Shown here in pieces: positions 25,947 through 34,440 of a stretch of 64,000 nt of DNA. The translations under genes were made by a program, and so were the position numbers. Location of the stretch: contig CALMLO010000038.1 in NCBI GenBank assembly GCA_937868095.1, positions 1-64,000 on the forward strand. Direction: 5' to 3'. The DNA comes from an uncultured Phycisphaerales bacterium (GTDB lineage Bacteria > Planctomycetota > Phycisphaerae > Sedimentisphaerales > Anaerohalosphaeraceae). Every line of letters begins with the position of its first letter. The stretch's first letter is position 1. Under the pieces are notes generated by a model, which was not told the DNA's origin, did not search any database, and saw nothing but the letters and a program-made list of their open reading frames with translations.

Positions 25947-26660
25947 TCACCTTTGCAAGTCAACACGGATGTCCTGCATCTGCAATTCAAACAGGCTGTT
26001 ATAAACCGTATCTATAAAATCTTTCCATGCTCCTGGATCAATCGTTTCCTGAATATCCGGTTCTTCCAGCCAGATCTTTTCAAGGAATTTGACGGCCTCT
26101 TCCAAATCTAGAATCTGCTGTGTAATGGATTTTTCTTCTGCCCGTGAAGGTTCGTAAACCGTCTGTACAGACGCGGCCTTCGCACTTTTCATCATCGGCA
26201 TAGACATCATCAGGACCCCTTCACCGCCGCTTCTTCCGCCCCAGACGGCCATATAACTCTCCCGCCATATATCTTGGCAGGATACCTCATTAACGGTTTT
26301 CTTGCTGACCGCATTCTGCTTTATCGCCGCCGCCCCAGCAGCGAAAAATGTTATGATAGGAATTCTGCCAATTAGACATCTCCGAGAGCTCAATCCCCTC
26401 AAATACCCCGCTGGCTAATCCTGCAGGGGTGAATGCAAAAATCGTTTCCTTCATCAGCCCCATCACCCCAGAAACTCCCCATTCACTCGGCAGCCAGCGA
26501 AAACCATCTGAACTGTCGGCCAGCACCGCCATCCCCGTCCCCTGCCCGCCCAAGACATAACCAATGGCTTGTCCCAGAAAGACTTTGGCTTTGGAGGTTC
26601 TCGATAAGGTATTGGCAACATGGAAATCATCTGAAATGCCTTCGATTCCCCATCTTCAAC
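25947..26660 (-). pseudogene. Decayed ORF region of unknown function
   Basis: Two overlapping minus-strand frames look protein-like but neither is a clean gene. The first (open from about 26660 to 26290) has no ATG at its head and reads FLGQAIGYVLGGQGTG ... MKETIFAFTPAGLASGVF. The second (25947-26402) ends with a helical, acidic tail: ITQQILDLEEAVKFLEKIWL and DPGAWKDFIDTVYNSLFELQ. A single frameshift near 26350 would join them into one ~235-residue protein. I do not recognise a family. If the second frame is used by itself it is a 151-residue hypothetical protein. It sits between the rearranged PEP-CTERM gene and the activator. Confidence 0.4.
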
Positions 26661-26853
26661 CTTTCACAGATGAATCCTTCCGCTTTTCTTTTCCCTCTCT
26701 CCCAGAGCCGAGCCAACCAGAAAGGGATACTCCTTACTTCCTGCTCACCGCAGACCCATCCGCCTCCGATAAACCTTTGGCAATTCAGTTATCAGAAATA
26801 TCCTATCCGAAAACCGGCCCTTTGTCAATCAAAAACCCATTCTACCGCCGGTT

Positions 26854-28410
26854 TCACCCCTTCTCCCCCTCCTCCACATAGCGCTTCACCGTCCGCCGGT
26901 CCACCCCCGCCACCCGCGCCGCCGCCCCGTAACTGCCGTACCGCTCATACAGAAATCGGCAGTGCCGGCGAACCACCTCCGCCGCCGACATCTCCATGGC
27001 ACCCCGCGAATCCCACCCCGAAACCCCCGGCTCATAATCCCCATGCAAAATCACCCGCCGTATGCACTGCGCCAGTTCCCGAACATTCCCAGGCCACCCA
27101 TACCCTCGACCCAGCCGGCGACCAATCACCGCCAGCACCCGACCCGACAACTCCTCATCCGACTCCCCCACAATCTGACCCACAAAATGCCGAACCAGCG
27201 ACTCCAGCTCCCCCTCATCCTCCTCAATCCGCTCCTTCAGCGACGGCATCTGAATGCAGTCCGCACAAACCCGATAGTAAAAATCATCCCGAAACCGACC
27301 CCGACGACGCAACTCCTCCACCGGTTGATTCGTCGCCCCTACCACACGTCCCAAAAACACCTGCTGACGATGGCTGCCCACCGGCCGATACCGACGCTCC
27401 TGCAAAACCCGAAGCAGTTTCACCTGAATCGTCGGCCGAATCTCTCCCAACTCATCCAGAAAAATCGTCCCATGCCGGGGACATCGCCCGAACACACCCC
27501 CATAATCCGCGATCGCACCCGTAAACGCCCCCTTCGCATGACCAAACAATTCCGACTCCACCAGCGTCGGCGTAAACTCCGCCACATTCACTTCCACCAG
27601 CTGCTGCGTAAACGAAATCGAAAAACTGTTCTTCTGAACATCAAACGGAATATACCCCGACCGCCCTATCGCCGCCGCCGCAGCACCCTTCCCGCTGCCT
27701 GTCGGACCTTCCAGCAGCGTCGAAAAGTCCTCCATCTTGTCCCACAGATAACGCTCATAACGCCGAAGGTCCTGCGTAAAAACATGATTCCACAAATGCA
27801 TCCGCAGCCGACGCATGCACCGGCTTGGTCCAATCAGCATCCGGTCAATCAGATAAAACGCACGCCGAAGCTGGTAAAACATCGAAAAACACCGCAGCGA
27901 TTCCTCTTTCTCAAACCCCCTTCTGGCAAGCTCACCAAGCACTTCGCCGGCAAAGCCCACCGGCAGACTTCGTTCGTCGGCTGTCTTCTGTCCCTCAATC
28001 AGCATATCAAAAGACTTTGCCCACTGATGATAAATCACAAACAAAAACACATACTTCATCAACTCCCGGTCGGCCCCTTCAAAATCTTCCAGACGAACCC
28101 GACCCGGACGGTCCATATCATGGAGCATCTGACGAGTTAAAAGAGTCTCCCTCTCCAGAACTTCTTCTCTGGATTTTGTAGAATCCATACCCGTAATACG
28201 CTGGTCAACCGACTCTCGATCCGGACTAAATGGATTCGAAAAGGTCGCTTCTGTTACCAGTTTCAGGAATTCTCGCTCCTTATTTAGCAGTTTTCGCATA
28301 TACATTTTATGTATATCATGTATACATTTTTTGTCAAACCCAAAATCGGAATAAATCCGGAACCAGTACCAAAAAATTTCTCTATCCTTTTTGTTGACAA
28401 TAAGTTGCAC
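26854..28410 (-). CDS. Sigma-54-dependent transcriptional activator with novel N-terminal domain
   Basis: A 518-residue enhancer-binding protein. GTG 28410 is the start, with AAGGAG seven bases upstream. Residues 1-~215 are an all-helical domain that I cannot assign; there is no receiver, PAS or GAF signature. The AAA+ domain has Walker A GPTGSGKG (235-242), the sigma-54 contact loop GAFTGA (294-299), Walker B TIFLDELGE and arginine-finger region FRDDFYYRV. The C-terminus is a Fis-type HTH (GSYGAAARVAGVDRRTVKRY). It diverges from the radical SAM operon, whose promoter is a -24/-12 element, so it is the likely dedicated activator. Two ATGTATA palindromes in its own 5' codons may be its binding sites. 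Confidence 0.92.
   Translation of the reverse strand: MQLIVNKKDREIFWYWFRIYSDFGFDKKCIHDIHKMYMRKLLNKEREFLKLVTEATFSNPFSPDRESVDQRITGMDSTKSREEVLERETLLTRQMLHDMDRPGRVRLEDFEGADRELMKYVFLFVIYHQWAKSFDMLIEGQKTADERSLPVGFAGEVLGELARRGFEKEESLRCFSMFYQLRRAFYLIDRMLIGPSRCMRRLRMHLWNHVFTQDLRRYERYLWDKMEDFSTLLEGPTGSGKGAAAAAIGRSGYIPFDVQKNSFSISFTQQLVEVNVAEFTPTLVESELFGHAKGAFTGAIADYGGVFGRCPRHGTIFLDELGEIRPTIQVKLLRVLQERRYRPVGSHRQQVFLGRVVGATNQPVEELRRRGRFRDDFYYRVCADCIQMPSLKERIEEDEGELESLVRHFVGQIVGESDEELSGRVLAVIGRRLGRGYGWPGNVRELAQCIRRVILHGDYEPGVSGWDSRGAMEMSAAEVVRRHCRFLYERYGSYGAAARVAGVDRRTVKRYVEEGEKG
26868..26925. repeat. Activator 3' end segment duplicated at 25281-25337, copy B
   Basis: The original copy, in frame within the activator: codons of its recognition-helix end. 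Identity with copy A breaks off on both sides, so only this short piece was duplicated. Confidence 0.75.
28298..28327. promoter_or_regulatory. Palindrome cluster, candidate enhancer for the sigma-54 activator
   Basis: ATATACAT-TTT-ATGTATAT (28298-28316) and the perfect palindrome ATGTATACAT (28318-28327) sit side by side. They lie 125-155 bases upstream of the expected start of the sigma-54 promoter, the usual enhancer distance. They are inside codons 28-38 of the activator gene, an AT-rich island in GC-richer coding sequence. Confidence 0.5.
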
Positions 28411-28425
28411 CTTTCATCTCCTTCC

Positions 28426-28441
28426 TGGCACAACCGTTGCA
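28426..28441 (+). promoter_or_regulatory. Sigma-54 (-24/-12) promoter
   Basis: TGGCAC (28426-28431), five bases, TTGCA (28437-28441): an exact match to the TGGCAC-N5-TTGC consensus. The start is expected near 28453, giving a ~60-base leader to the radical SAM gene at 28515. The activator gene starts 16 bases away on the other strand. Confidence 0.85.
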
Positions 28442-28514
28442 ACTTCAGAAGGTATCGTCGTCTTAGAACTCATAAGACATTGAAAACAAACAAGATACAT
28501 TAAGGAAGAACCCC

Positions 28515-29879
28515 ATGAAGATTCTATTGATTGCCCCCGCATCCGGGGCTTGGCGGCAGGTCGGCAGAAGGAAACTATTCAACGGCAGAACGTTTCGCTT
28601 CTCCATGCTCTCTCTTCTAACTCTTGCTGAATTAAGCCCTTACGATTCACAAATCCAGATAATTGATGAGCAGGTGGACAACCTTCCTCCAGATACAGAC
28701 TTTGATCTGGTCGGCATCACCTGCATGACGGCCACCGCACCCCGCGCCTTCGAACTTGCCGGCCGTTTTCGCTCCCTCGGCATCCCCGTCGTCCTCGGAG
28801 GATTCTTTCCTAACCTCAATCCAGAACTGGCTTTACAGCATTGCGATTCCGTCGTCGTCGGCCCTGCTTTCGATGCCTGGCCGCGTCTGCTCAACGACCT
28901 CCAGACCGGAAACTTGCAGAAAATCTATTACGGCAACCCCGCCGGCCGTGTCCCCCCAACGCTCCCCAGACACGTCTTAAACAAAAAACATTATTCCACG
29001 ATAAACGCTGCTTATGCAACAATGGGGTGTAGAAATCATTGTAAGTTCTGCTCTATCAGCAGTTTATATAAAGGAAACCAGTACGTTCGCCCCATCGAAG
29101 ATGTCGTCTCAGAAATCGCCTCTTTCCCCTCCCGCTTTTTCATGTTTGTCGATGACAATCTCACCCAAAATCGCGATTACATCCTTAAATTATTGCCCAG
29201 ATTAACTCCTTTGCATAAAAAATGGATTACCCAGGCCTCCATCGAGATTGCCGATGACCCCGAACTGCTCACCCTGCTCCAGCAGGCTGGCTGCGTCGGC
29301 CTGTTCATCGGCTTGGAAACCTTCAATGAATCATCATTAACCCTTACAGAAAAAGGATTTAACGTACCAGGCCGGTACAAGCAGGCCATCGATGCCATTC
29401 ACAGCCGCGGCATTTTTGTCGAGGCCGGCATCATTTTCGGTTTTGACAATGATGATGTTCATATCTTCTCTTCTACACTGGACTTACTCGAAAAAATCGG
29501 AATCGATGCCATCCAGGTCTCCATTTTAACACCCCTGCCCGGCACCCCCCTTTATGAAGAACTCAAACCTCGCCTCATCGATTCAAACTGGGAACATTAC
29601 GACTATCGCCATGTGGTTTTTCAGCCCCTCCGGATGTCTCCCGCCAAATTACAAGCCGGCACCGACTGGGTCATCCAAAAATACTACTCCCCCTGGAGAA
29701 TCCTCAAACGCACCGTCCGCTGGCTGACTGCCCCTGGCGGTCTGAGAAATTTTATCTATCCATTCGTTCTGAACTGGGCTTATTTCGGACGCGTTAAGGT
29801 CTTTAATATAAAGGGGATACAGCCAGACACCCAACCCCAGTCCATTCCAGCGGCCCTTCAGGTTCAGCCGATCTGGTGA
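28515..29879 (+). CDS. B12-binding-type radical SAM enzyme (HpnJ/BchE-like architecture)
   Basis: A 454-residue protein with an N-terminal Rossmann-like B12-binding domain (1-~140; LVGITCMTATAPRAFELAG, VVLGGFFPNLNPE), then a radical SAM barrel with the [4Fe4S] motif C172-x3-C176-x2-C179 (GCRNHCKFCS). The C-terminal part (PLPGTPLYEEL, HVVFQPLRMSP) resembles the DUF4070 region of HpnJ-like enzymes. The cobalamin-ligating DxHxxG motif reads DEQVDN, so cobalamin, if bound, is probably not His-ligated. Such enzymes act on unactivated carbons, often in lipids. As first gene of the sigma-54 operon followed by lipid genes, a lipid substrate is likely. Substrate is not determinable from sequence. Confidence 0.85.
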   Translation: MKILLIAPASGAWRQVGRRKLFNGRTFRFSMLSLLTLAELSPYDSQIQIIDEQVDNLPPDTDFDLVGITCMTATAPRAFELAGRFRSLGIPVVLGGFFPNLNPELALQHCDSVVVGPAFDAWPRLLNDLQTGNLQKIYYGNPAGRVPPTLPRHVLNKKHYSTINAAYATMGCRNHCKFCSISSLYKGNQYVRPIEDVVSEIASFPSRFFMFVDDNLTQNRDYILKLLPRLTPLHKKWITQASIEIADDPELLTLLQQAGCVGLFIGLETFNESSLTLTEKGFNVPGRYKQAIDAIHSRGIFVEAGIIFGFDNDDVHIFSSTLDLLEKIGIDAIQVSILTPLPGTPLYEELKPRLIDSNWEHYDYRHVVFQPLRMSPAKLQAGTDWVIQKYYSPWRILKRTVRWLTAPGGLRNFIYPFVLNWAYFGRVKVFNIKGIQPDTQPQSIPAALQVQPIW

Positions 29880-29926
29880 AATAAAACGTAAGGATAATGC
29901 GGCCGTACCTTACAAAGGAATTACCG

Positions 29927-30904
29927 ATGATGAAACCAAATATGAAACAAACCCTGTTTTCAGCCCAAAAACCGCTCATTCAGCCAATAGAACGCGTCGA
30001 GTCCCGCTCGTATCCTCCAGAAACCGAAGCATACTTTACCCACTACGGCCTTGCCTGCAGCCCGGATATTCTGCACTGGTTCGGTTCGTTTTCCTCCGGT
30101 TCTTATCAGTTGGCCGCCCATCTTTACCAGCCCCCTCACCCCAAAGCAGCCGTTATTCTGCTGCATGGCTACTTGAATCACACAGGTCAATTCCGGCACA
30201 TCCTCGCTTATCTTCTCGAAAACGGCTATGCGGCGGCGGTTTTTGATTTGCCCGGCCATGGCCTTTCCACAGGCCAAATGTCCAGGATAGACCATGTTGA
30301 GGAGTACACCCATGCCCTCTTGGATTTCCTGACAATTCTCCCATCTCGACTGAATGGCCCCTATCACGCCATCGGCTTCAGTTTGGGAGCGGCCATCCTC
30401 GCCGATGCCCTGCTGACCGGCCAGGCCGACTCCTTCGACCGCGTTGTCTTAGCCGCTCCCCTGATCCGTTGGAACGGCTACCACCCCTCCAAAAATACGT
30501 ACAAAATCTACAGACGCTTCACCGACCGCATCCGAAGGGTCCCCCAGAGGAACTCTTCCGATCAAAAATATCTTCTATTTAACAGAACCCAAGACTACCT
30601 TCATGCTTCTTCGGTTTCCCTTTGCTGGGTCAAGGCCCTTTTTGACTGGAATGACAAAATAGAGAAACTGCCGCCAACTGATAAAGAAATCTTTATTCTG
30701 CAAGGAGACCGTGACCGAACAGTGGACTGGCGATACAACCTTACCCTATTAACCCAGAAGTTCCCATCCTCCCAACTTCAAATCATCCCCGGCGCTCGCC
30801 ATGAATTATTTAATGAAGCGCCGCTGTATCGAGAACCAGTTCTCCATGCCGTCAGAAATTATCTGCAAAAAGGAGCCCCCTCTTTTTCAGCCCAAAATCC
30901 ATAA
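29927..30904 (+). CDS. Alpha/beta hydrolase (lysophospholipase/monoglyceride lipase-like)
   Basis: A 325-residue hydrolase. ATG 29927 has AAAGGA upstream and is preferred to the longer frame from 29897. The oxyanion region is LLHGYLNHTGQF (H80-G81), the nucleophile elbow G150-F-S152-L-G154, the acid likely in LQGDRDRTVDW, and the His in PGARHELFNE. This pattern is that of PldB/monoacylglycerol lipase-type serine hydrolases. No signal peptide is visible, so it is cytoplasmic or membrane-associated. It sits between the radical SAM enzyme and a phospholipid acyltransferase fusion, which supports an acyl-ester or lysolipid substrate. Confidence 0.82.
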   Translation: MMKPNMKQTLFSAQKPLIQPIERVESRSYPPETEAYFTHYGLACSPDILHWFGSFSSGSYQLAAHLYQPPHPKAAVILLHGYLNHTGQFRHILAYLLENGYAAAVFDLPGHGLSTGQMSRIDHVEEYTHALLDFLTILPSRLNGPYHAIGFSLGAAILADALLTGQADSFDRVVLAAPLIRWNGYHPSKNTYKIYRRFTDRIRRVPQRNSSDQKYLLFNRTQDYLHASSVSLCWVKALFDWNDKIEKLPPTDKEIFILQGDRDRTVDWRYNLTLLTQKFPSSQLQIIPGARHELFNEAPLYREPVLHAVRNYLQKGAPSFSAQNP

Positions 30905-30907
30905 AAA

Positions 30908-33900
30908 ATGCTGGATAGAAAGACAAAAGAAATCGACAATACGCGGAAGATGAAAACACGATCCTTAAATCCGAATGCAAATAACCGTCTGAGCCGGTCA
31001 TTCCTGTGGCACAATGCAACCCAGTTTCTCGGAGCACTGAATGACAACCTTTACCGGTGGCTGATGGTTTTGTTTCTGATCGGGCTGCTCGGGCCGGACA
31101 AAGCCGCCCAGATCAGCGCCTGGGCGGCAGGGATTTTTGTGCTTCCCTTTCTGCTGTTTACGCCTTATGCAGGCATTCTAGCCGATCGCTTCAGCAAACG
31201 GGATATCATTGTGCTGGCAAAAATAGCCGAACTGGCCATCATGCTCCTCGGTCTTTTGATGTTTCTGGTGCAAAGTGTCTGGGGATTGTACTTTGTCTTG
31301 TTCCTAATGTGTACCCAAAGCGCCTTTTTCGGTCCGTCTAAATACGGGATCATTCCCGAATTGGTACATCCGGAACAATTATCCAAAGCCAACGGTTTTC
31401 TGGAGGGGCTGACCTATCTGGCCATCGTTTTGGGTACAGCCGCAGCTCCGATTTTGGCTATCGCGACAAACCGTAATTATCCGCTTGCTGCCGCATCCTG
31501 TACAGTGGTCGCTGCCATCGGGGTAATAACAAGTCTTCAAATTGAAAAAACACCTGCCAGCGGCAAATCCATGCGTGCTTCCCTAATCATTTTCAACGAT
31601 GTGCGGCGTACCCTGCAAATCATCCGCGAAGACAGGGCTCTTCTGACGGCGATGGCGGCGGCGGCTTATTTTTTATTTCTGGGCGCTTTTGCCCAAATCA
31701 ACCTGATCCCTTACGGACAGGAAATCTGCAAAGCCGGCGAAGACCTCAGTGCCTTGCTTTTTGTAACGGCCGCACTGGCAATCGGCATCGGCTCCTACCT
31801 GGCTGGGAAGGTGTCCGGCCGCTCTATTGATCTGGGAATTGTGCCTTTGGGTACCCTTGGAATGGCCATTGCGGCGATCGCTCTCGGCTTAGTTTCGCCC
31901 AACACGGCTTCGCCGAGCAACTGGAAAGAAATGCTCGCCCAAAACCCCGGCGTTTTCTCACTCAGTTTTCTATTCGGACTCAGCGCCGGCCTGTTTATAG
32001 TTCCCATCTATGCCTTCATTCAACTGAGAGCTCCAGCGGCAATCCGCGGCCAGGTTCTGGCTGCCTCCAGTGTCCTCGGCTGGCTCGGTGTTCTGGCCGC
32101 CACCCTGCTGGTTTTCCTCTGCAGTACTTTTCTCCACATCAGTTCCGGCTGGATGTTCCTCTTATTTGGCTTTCTGACCTTGATTTTGGCCATCGGAGCC
32201 GTCATCCGGCTGCCTTACCATCTGCTTCGGCTTTTTATCATCCTTCTAACCCGACTGTTTTATCGAATCCGGATTTTCGGAGCCGAACATGTTCCTGCGG
32301 ACGGTCCTGCTCTTCTGGTATCCAACCACGTCTCCTGGGCTGATGCCGTGCTTCTGCTGGCCGCCCAGCGGCGTCCGATCTGCTTTTTAATGGACAAAAC
32401 CATTTACCAAAACAAATGGTTCAACTGGCTTTTCCGCCTGGCTAAAGTCATTCCCATTAGTCCTGCTGATTCGCCGGCAGAAATAATGAGCGCTATTGAA
32501 CAGGCCCGCGCCGCCCTGCGGGAGAACATGCTGGTCTGTATCTTTGCAGAAGGCACAATCACCCGTACGGGTCAGCTCAATCGCTTCAAGTCCGGCTTTA
32601 CAAAAATCACAGAAGGGACAAATGTTCCTGTGATTCCGACCTATCTTGGGGGTGTCTGGGGCAGTATATGGAGCCACTTCTATGGCTTGGTTCTTTCCGT
32701 GCGGCCCCAAAAAATTCCTTACCCCGTCCAGATTCATTTCGGCTCACCCCTGCCGGGCAGCGCCACCGCCCGGGAGGTTCAGGACGCCATCATCGAACTT
32801 TCCTGCGAATACTTTGAATCCCAAAAAACAAAACGGCTCAGTTTAGGCGAAACATTTATCCGGTCAGCCCGCAAACACTGGTACCAGCCCTTTCTCAGCG
32901 ACACCTCCGGCAAACGGATGACCTGGGGTCAAGGGTTAATTGCCGCCGCAGCCCTGAGCAAAAAACTCCAGCGCCGCACCGCCGGTCAAAAACACATCGG
33001 CATCTTCCTGCCCCCGTCGGCAGGCGGAGCCCTGGCCAATCTGGCCGCTGCGCTGCTGAACAAACCGGCGGTCAATCTTTCCTATGCGGCTTCTCAAACA
33101 GAGCGGCAGGCCATGATTGAGCAGGCCCAAATCCAAACCATCCTCACCAGCCGGGACTTTCTCGAAAAACTGAATCTGACACCTGAAGCCCTGCCGGGGG
33201 CGGTCTTTCTGGAAGAGCTTTTTGCCGAGCTGACCTTTGCCGATAAATGCCGTGCCTGGCTGAAAGCCCGCTGGATGCCGCGACGCCGGCTGGCCCATGC
33301 GAAGAACTTCTGCGCGGATGAGCCGGCAGTCATTCTGTTTACGTCGGGCAGCTCGGGGCAGCCCAAAGGAGTCCTTTTGAGCCATCACAATATTCTGTCC
33401 AACCTCGAAGGGGCTCTGATGGTTTTCCGCTTCTATCCCACTGACAAACTTTGCGCCATTCTTCCTTTTTTCCACTCGTTCGGCCTCACGTGCACGCTGT
33501 GGCTTCCGGTTGCCGCCGGCGTGCCGGTGTGCTTTGTTTCCAATCCGCTCGATGCCAAGGCTGTCGGCAAGGCTGTTTGCAGCGAAAAAGCCACCCTTTT
33601 GTTCGCAACCCCTACCTTCCTGCTTCATTATTTCAGGCGATGTGAGCCGGAGGATTTCAAAACACTTCGTTTTATCATCACCGGAGCAGAAAAACTCAAA
33701 CGGGAACTAATAGATGAATTTGAGAAAAAATTCGGCATTCGTCCCCGCGAGGGGTATGGGACAACCGAATGCGCTCCGCTGATCGCCATCAATGTGCCGG
33801 ATGTGGAAATCGCCGGCGTCCGCCAGATAGGCACCAAAGAAGGCACAGCCGGCCGGCCGCTCCCCGGCATTGCTGTCAAAGTCCTCCACCCGGATACCGG

Positions 33901-34429
33901 TCAAGCCGTCCCTGTCGGTTCCCCCGGCCTGCTCTGGGTCAAAGGCCCCAATGTAATGAAGGGTTATCTGAATCTGCCGGAAAAAACCGCCGAGGTGCTT
34001 CAAAACGGCTGGTACAACACCGGCGACATTGTCACCATTGATGCAGACGGCTTTATCACCATTACCGACCGGCTCAGCCGATTCAGCAAAATCGGCGGAG
34101 AAATGGTTTCTCATCTGCTGATTGAAGAAACCTGTATGAAACAAATGAATCTGAAAGAACCGGCGGTGGCTGTCATCGGACTTCCTGATGAAAAAAAAGG
34201 AGAACAGCTCATTCTCTTTTATGTGAAAGACAAAGTGAATCCCGAAGAACTCTATAAAAAACTGGCCGAAAGCGGTTTGCCCAAACTGTATCTGCCCAAA
34301 CGCGAAAACATGCTCGGCATCGATGAAATTCCTTATTTGGGTTCGGGCAAAGCGGATATTCTCAAACTGCGCCGGCTTGTTCAAGAATACAAGGACAAGG
34401 ATTCTGCGTCCGAGAAAACTTCTGAATAA
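30908..34429 (+). CDS. Fusion of LplT-like transporter, PlsC-type acyltransferase and AMP-dependent acyl ligase (Aas-like)
   Basis: A 1173-residue three-part protein. Residues ~25-430 are a 12-helix MFS transporter (TQFLGALNDNLYRWLMVLF is typical of LplT-like lysophospholipid flippases). Residues ~440-640 are a PlsC domain with NHVSWAD (N473-H474...D479, the HX4D catalytic motif) and FAEGTITRTG. Residues ~660-1165 are an acyl-CoA/ACP synthetase: FTSGSSGQPKG (~811), EGYGTTECAP, NTGDIVTIDADGFITITDR. E. coli keeps lplT and aas apart; here all three steps, flip, activate and reacylate lysophospholipid, are in one chain. Start ATG 30908 lacks a good RBS; ATG 30950 is an alternative. Operon position supports lipid repair. 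Confidence 0.92.
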   Translation: MLDRKTKEIDNTRKMKTRSLNPNANNRLSRSFLWHNATQFLGALNDNLYRWLMVLFLIGLLGPDKAAQISAWAAGIFVLPFLLFTPYAGILADRFSKRDIIVLAKIAELAIMLLGLLMFLVQSVWGLYFVLFLMCTQSAFFGPSKYGIIPELVHPEQLSKANGFLEGLTYLAIVLGTAAAPILAIATNRNYPLAAASCTVVAAIGVITSLQIEKTPASGKSMRASLIIFNDVRRTLQIIREDRALLTAMAAAAYFLFLGAFAQINLIPYGQEICKAGEDLSALLFVTAALAIGIGSYLAGKVSGRSIDLGIVPLGTLGMAIAAIALGLVSPNTASPSNWKEMLAQNPGVFSLSFLFGLSAGLFIVPIYAFIQLRAPAAIRGQVLAASSVLGWLGVLAATLLVFLCSTFLHISSGWMFLLFGFLTLILAIGAVIRLPYHLLRLFIILLTRLFYRIRIFGAEHVPADGPALLVSNHVSWADAVLLLAAQRRPICFLMDKTIYQNKWFNWLFRLAKVIPISPADSPAEIMSAIEQARAALRENMLVCIFAEGTITRTGQLNRFKSGFTKITEGTNVPVIPTYLGGVWGSIWSHFYGLVLSVRPQKIPYPVQIHFGSPLPGSATAREVQDAIIELSCEYFESQKTKRLSLGETFIRSARKHWYQPFLSDTSGKRMTWGQGLIAAAALSKKLQRRTAGQKHIGIFLPPSAGGALANLAAALLNKPAVNLSYAASQTERQAMIEQAQIQTILTSRDFLEKLNLTPEALPGAVFLEELFAELTFADKCRAWLKARWMPRRRLAHAKNFCADEPAVILFTSGSSGQPKGVLLSHHNILSNLEGALMVFRFYPTDKLCAILPFFHSFGLTCTLWLPVAAGVPVCFVSNPLDAKAVGKAVCSEKATLLFATPTFLLHYFRRCEPEDFKTLRFIITGAEKLKRELIDEFEKKFGIRPREGYGTTECAPLIAINVPDVEIAGVRQIGTKEGTAGRPLPGIAVKVLHPDTGQAVPVGSPGLLWVKGPNVMKGYLNLPEKTAEVLQNGWYNTGDIVTIDADGFITITDRLSRFSKIGGEMVSHLLIEETCMKQMNLKEPAVAVIGLPDEKKGEQLILFYVKDKVNPEELYKKLAESGLPKLYLPKRENMLGIDEIPYLGSGKADILKLRRLVQEYKDKDSASEKTSE

Positions 34430-34440
34430 GGAGTCTGGCA

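Noticed and set aside
26433-28140. Long plus-strand frames opposite the sigma-54 activator (363 and 392 codons)
   Set aside because: Pro/Arg/His-rich translations without motifs; they are antisense shadows of a GC-rich gene with clear AAA+ motifs.
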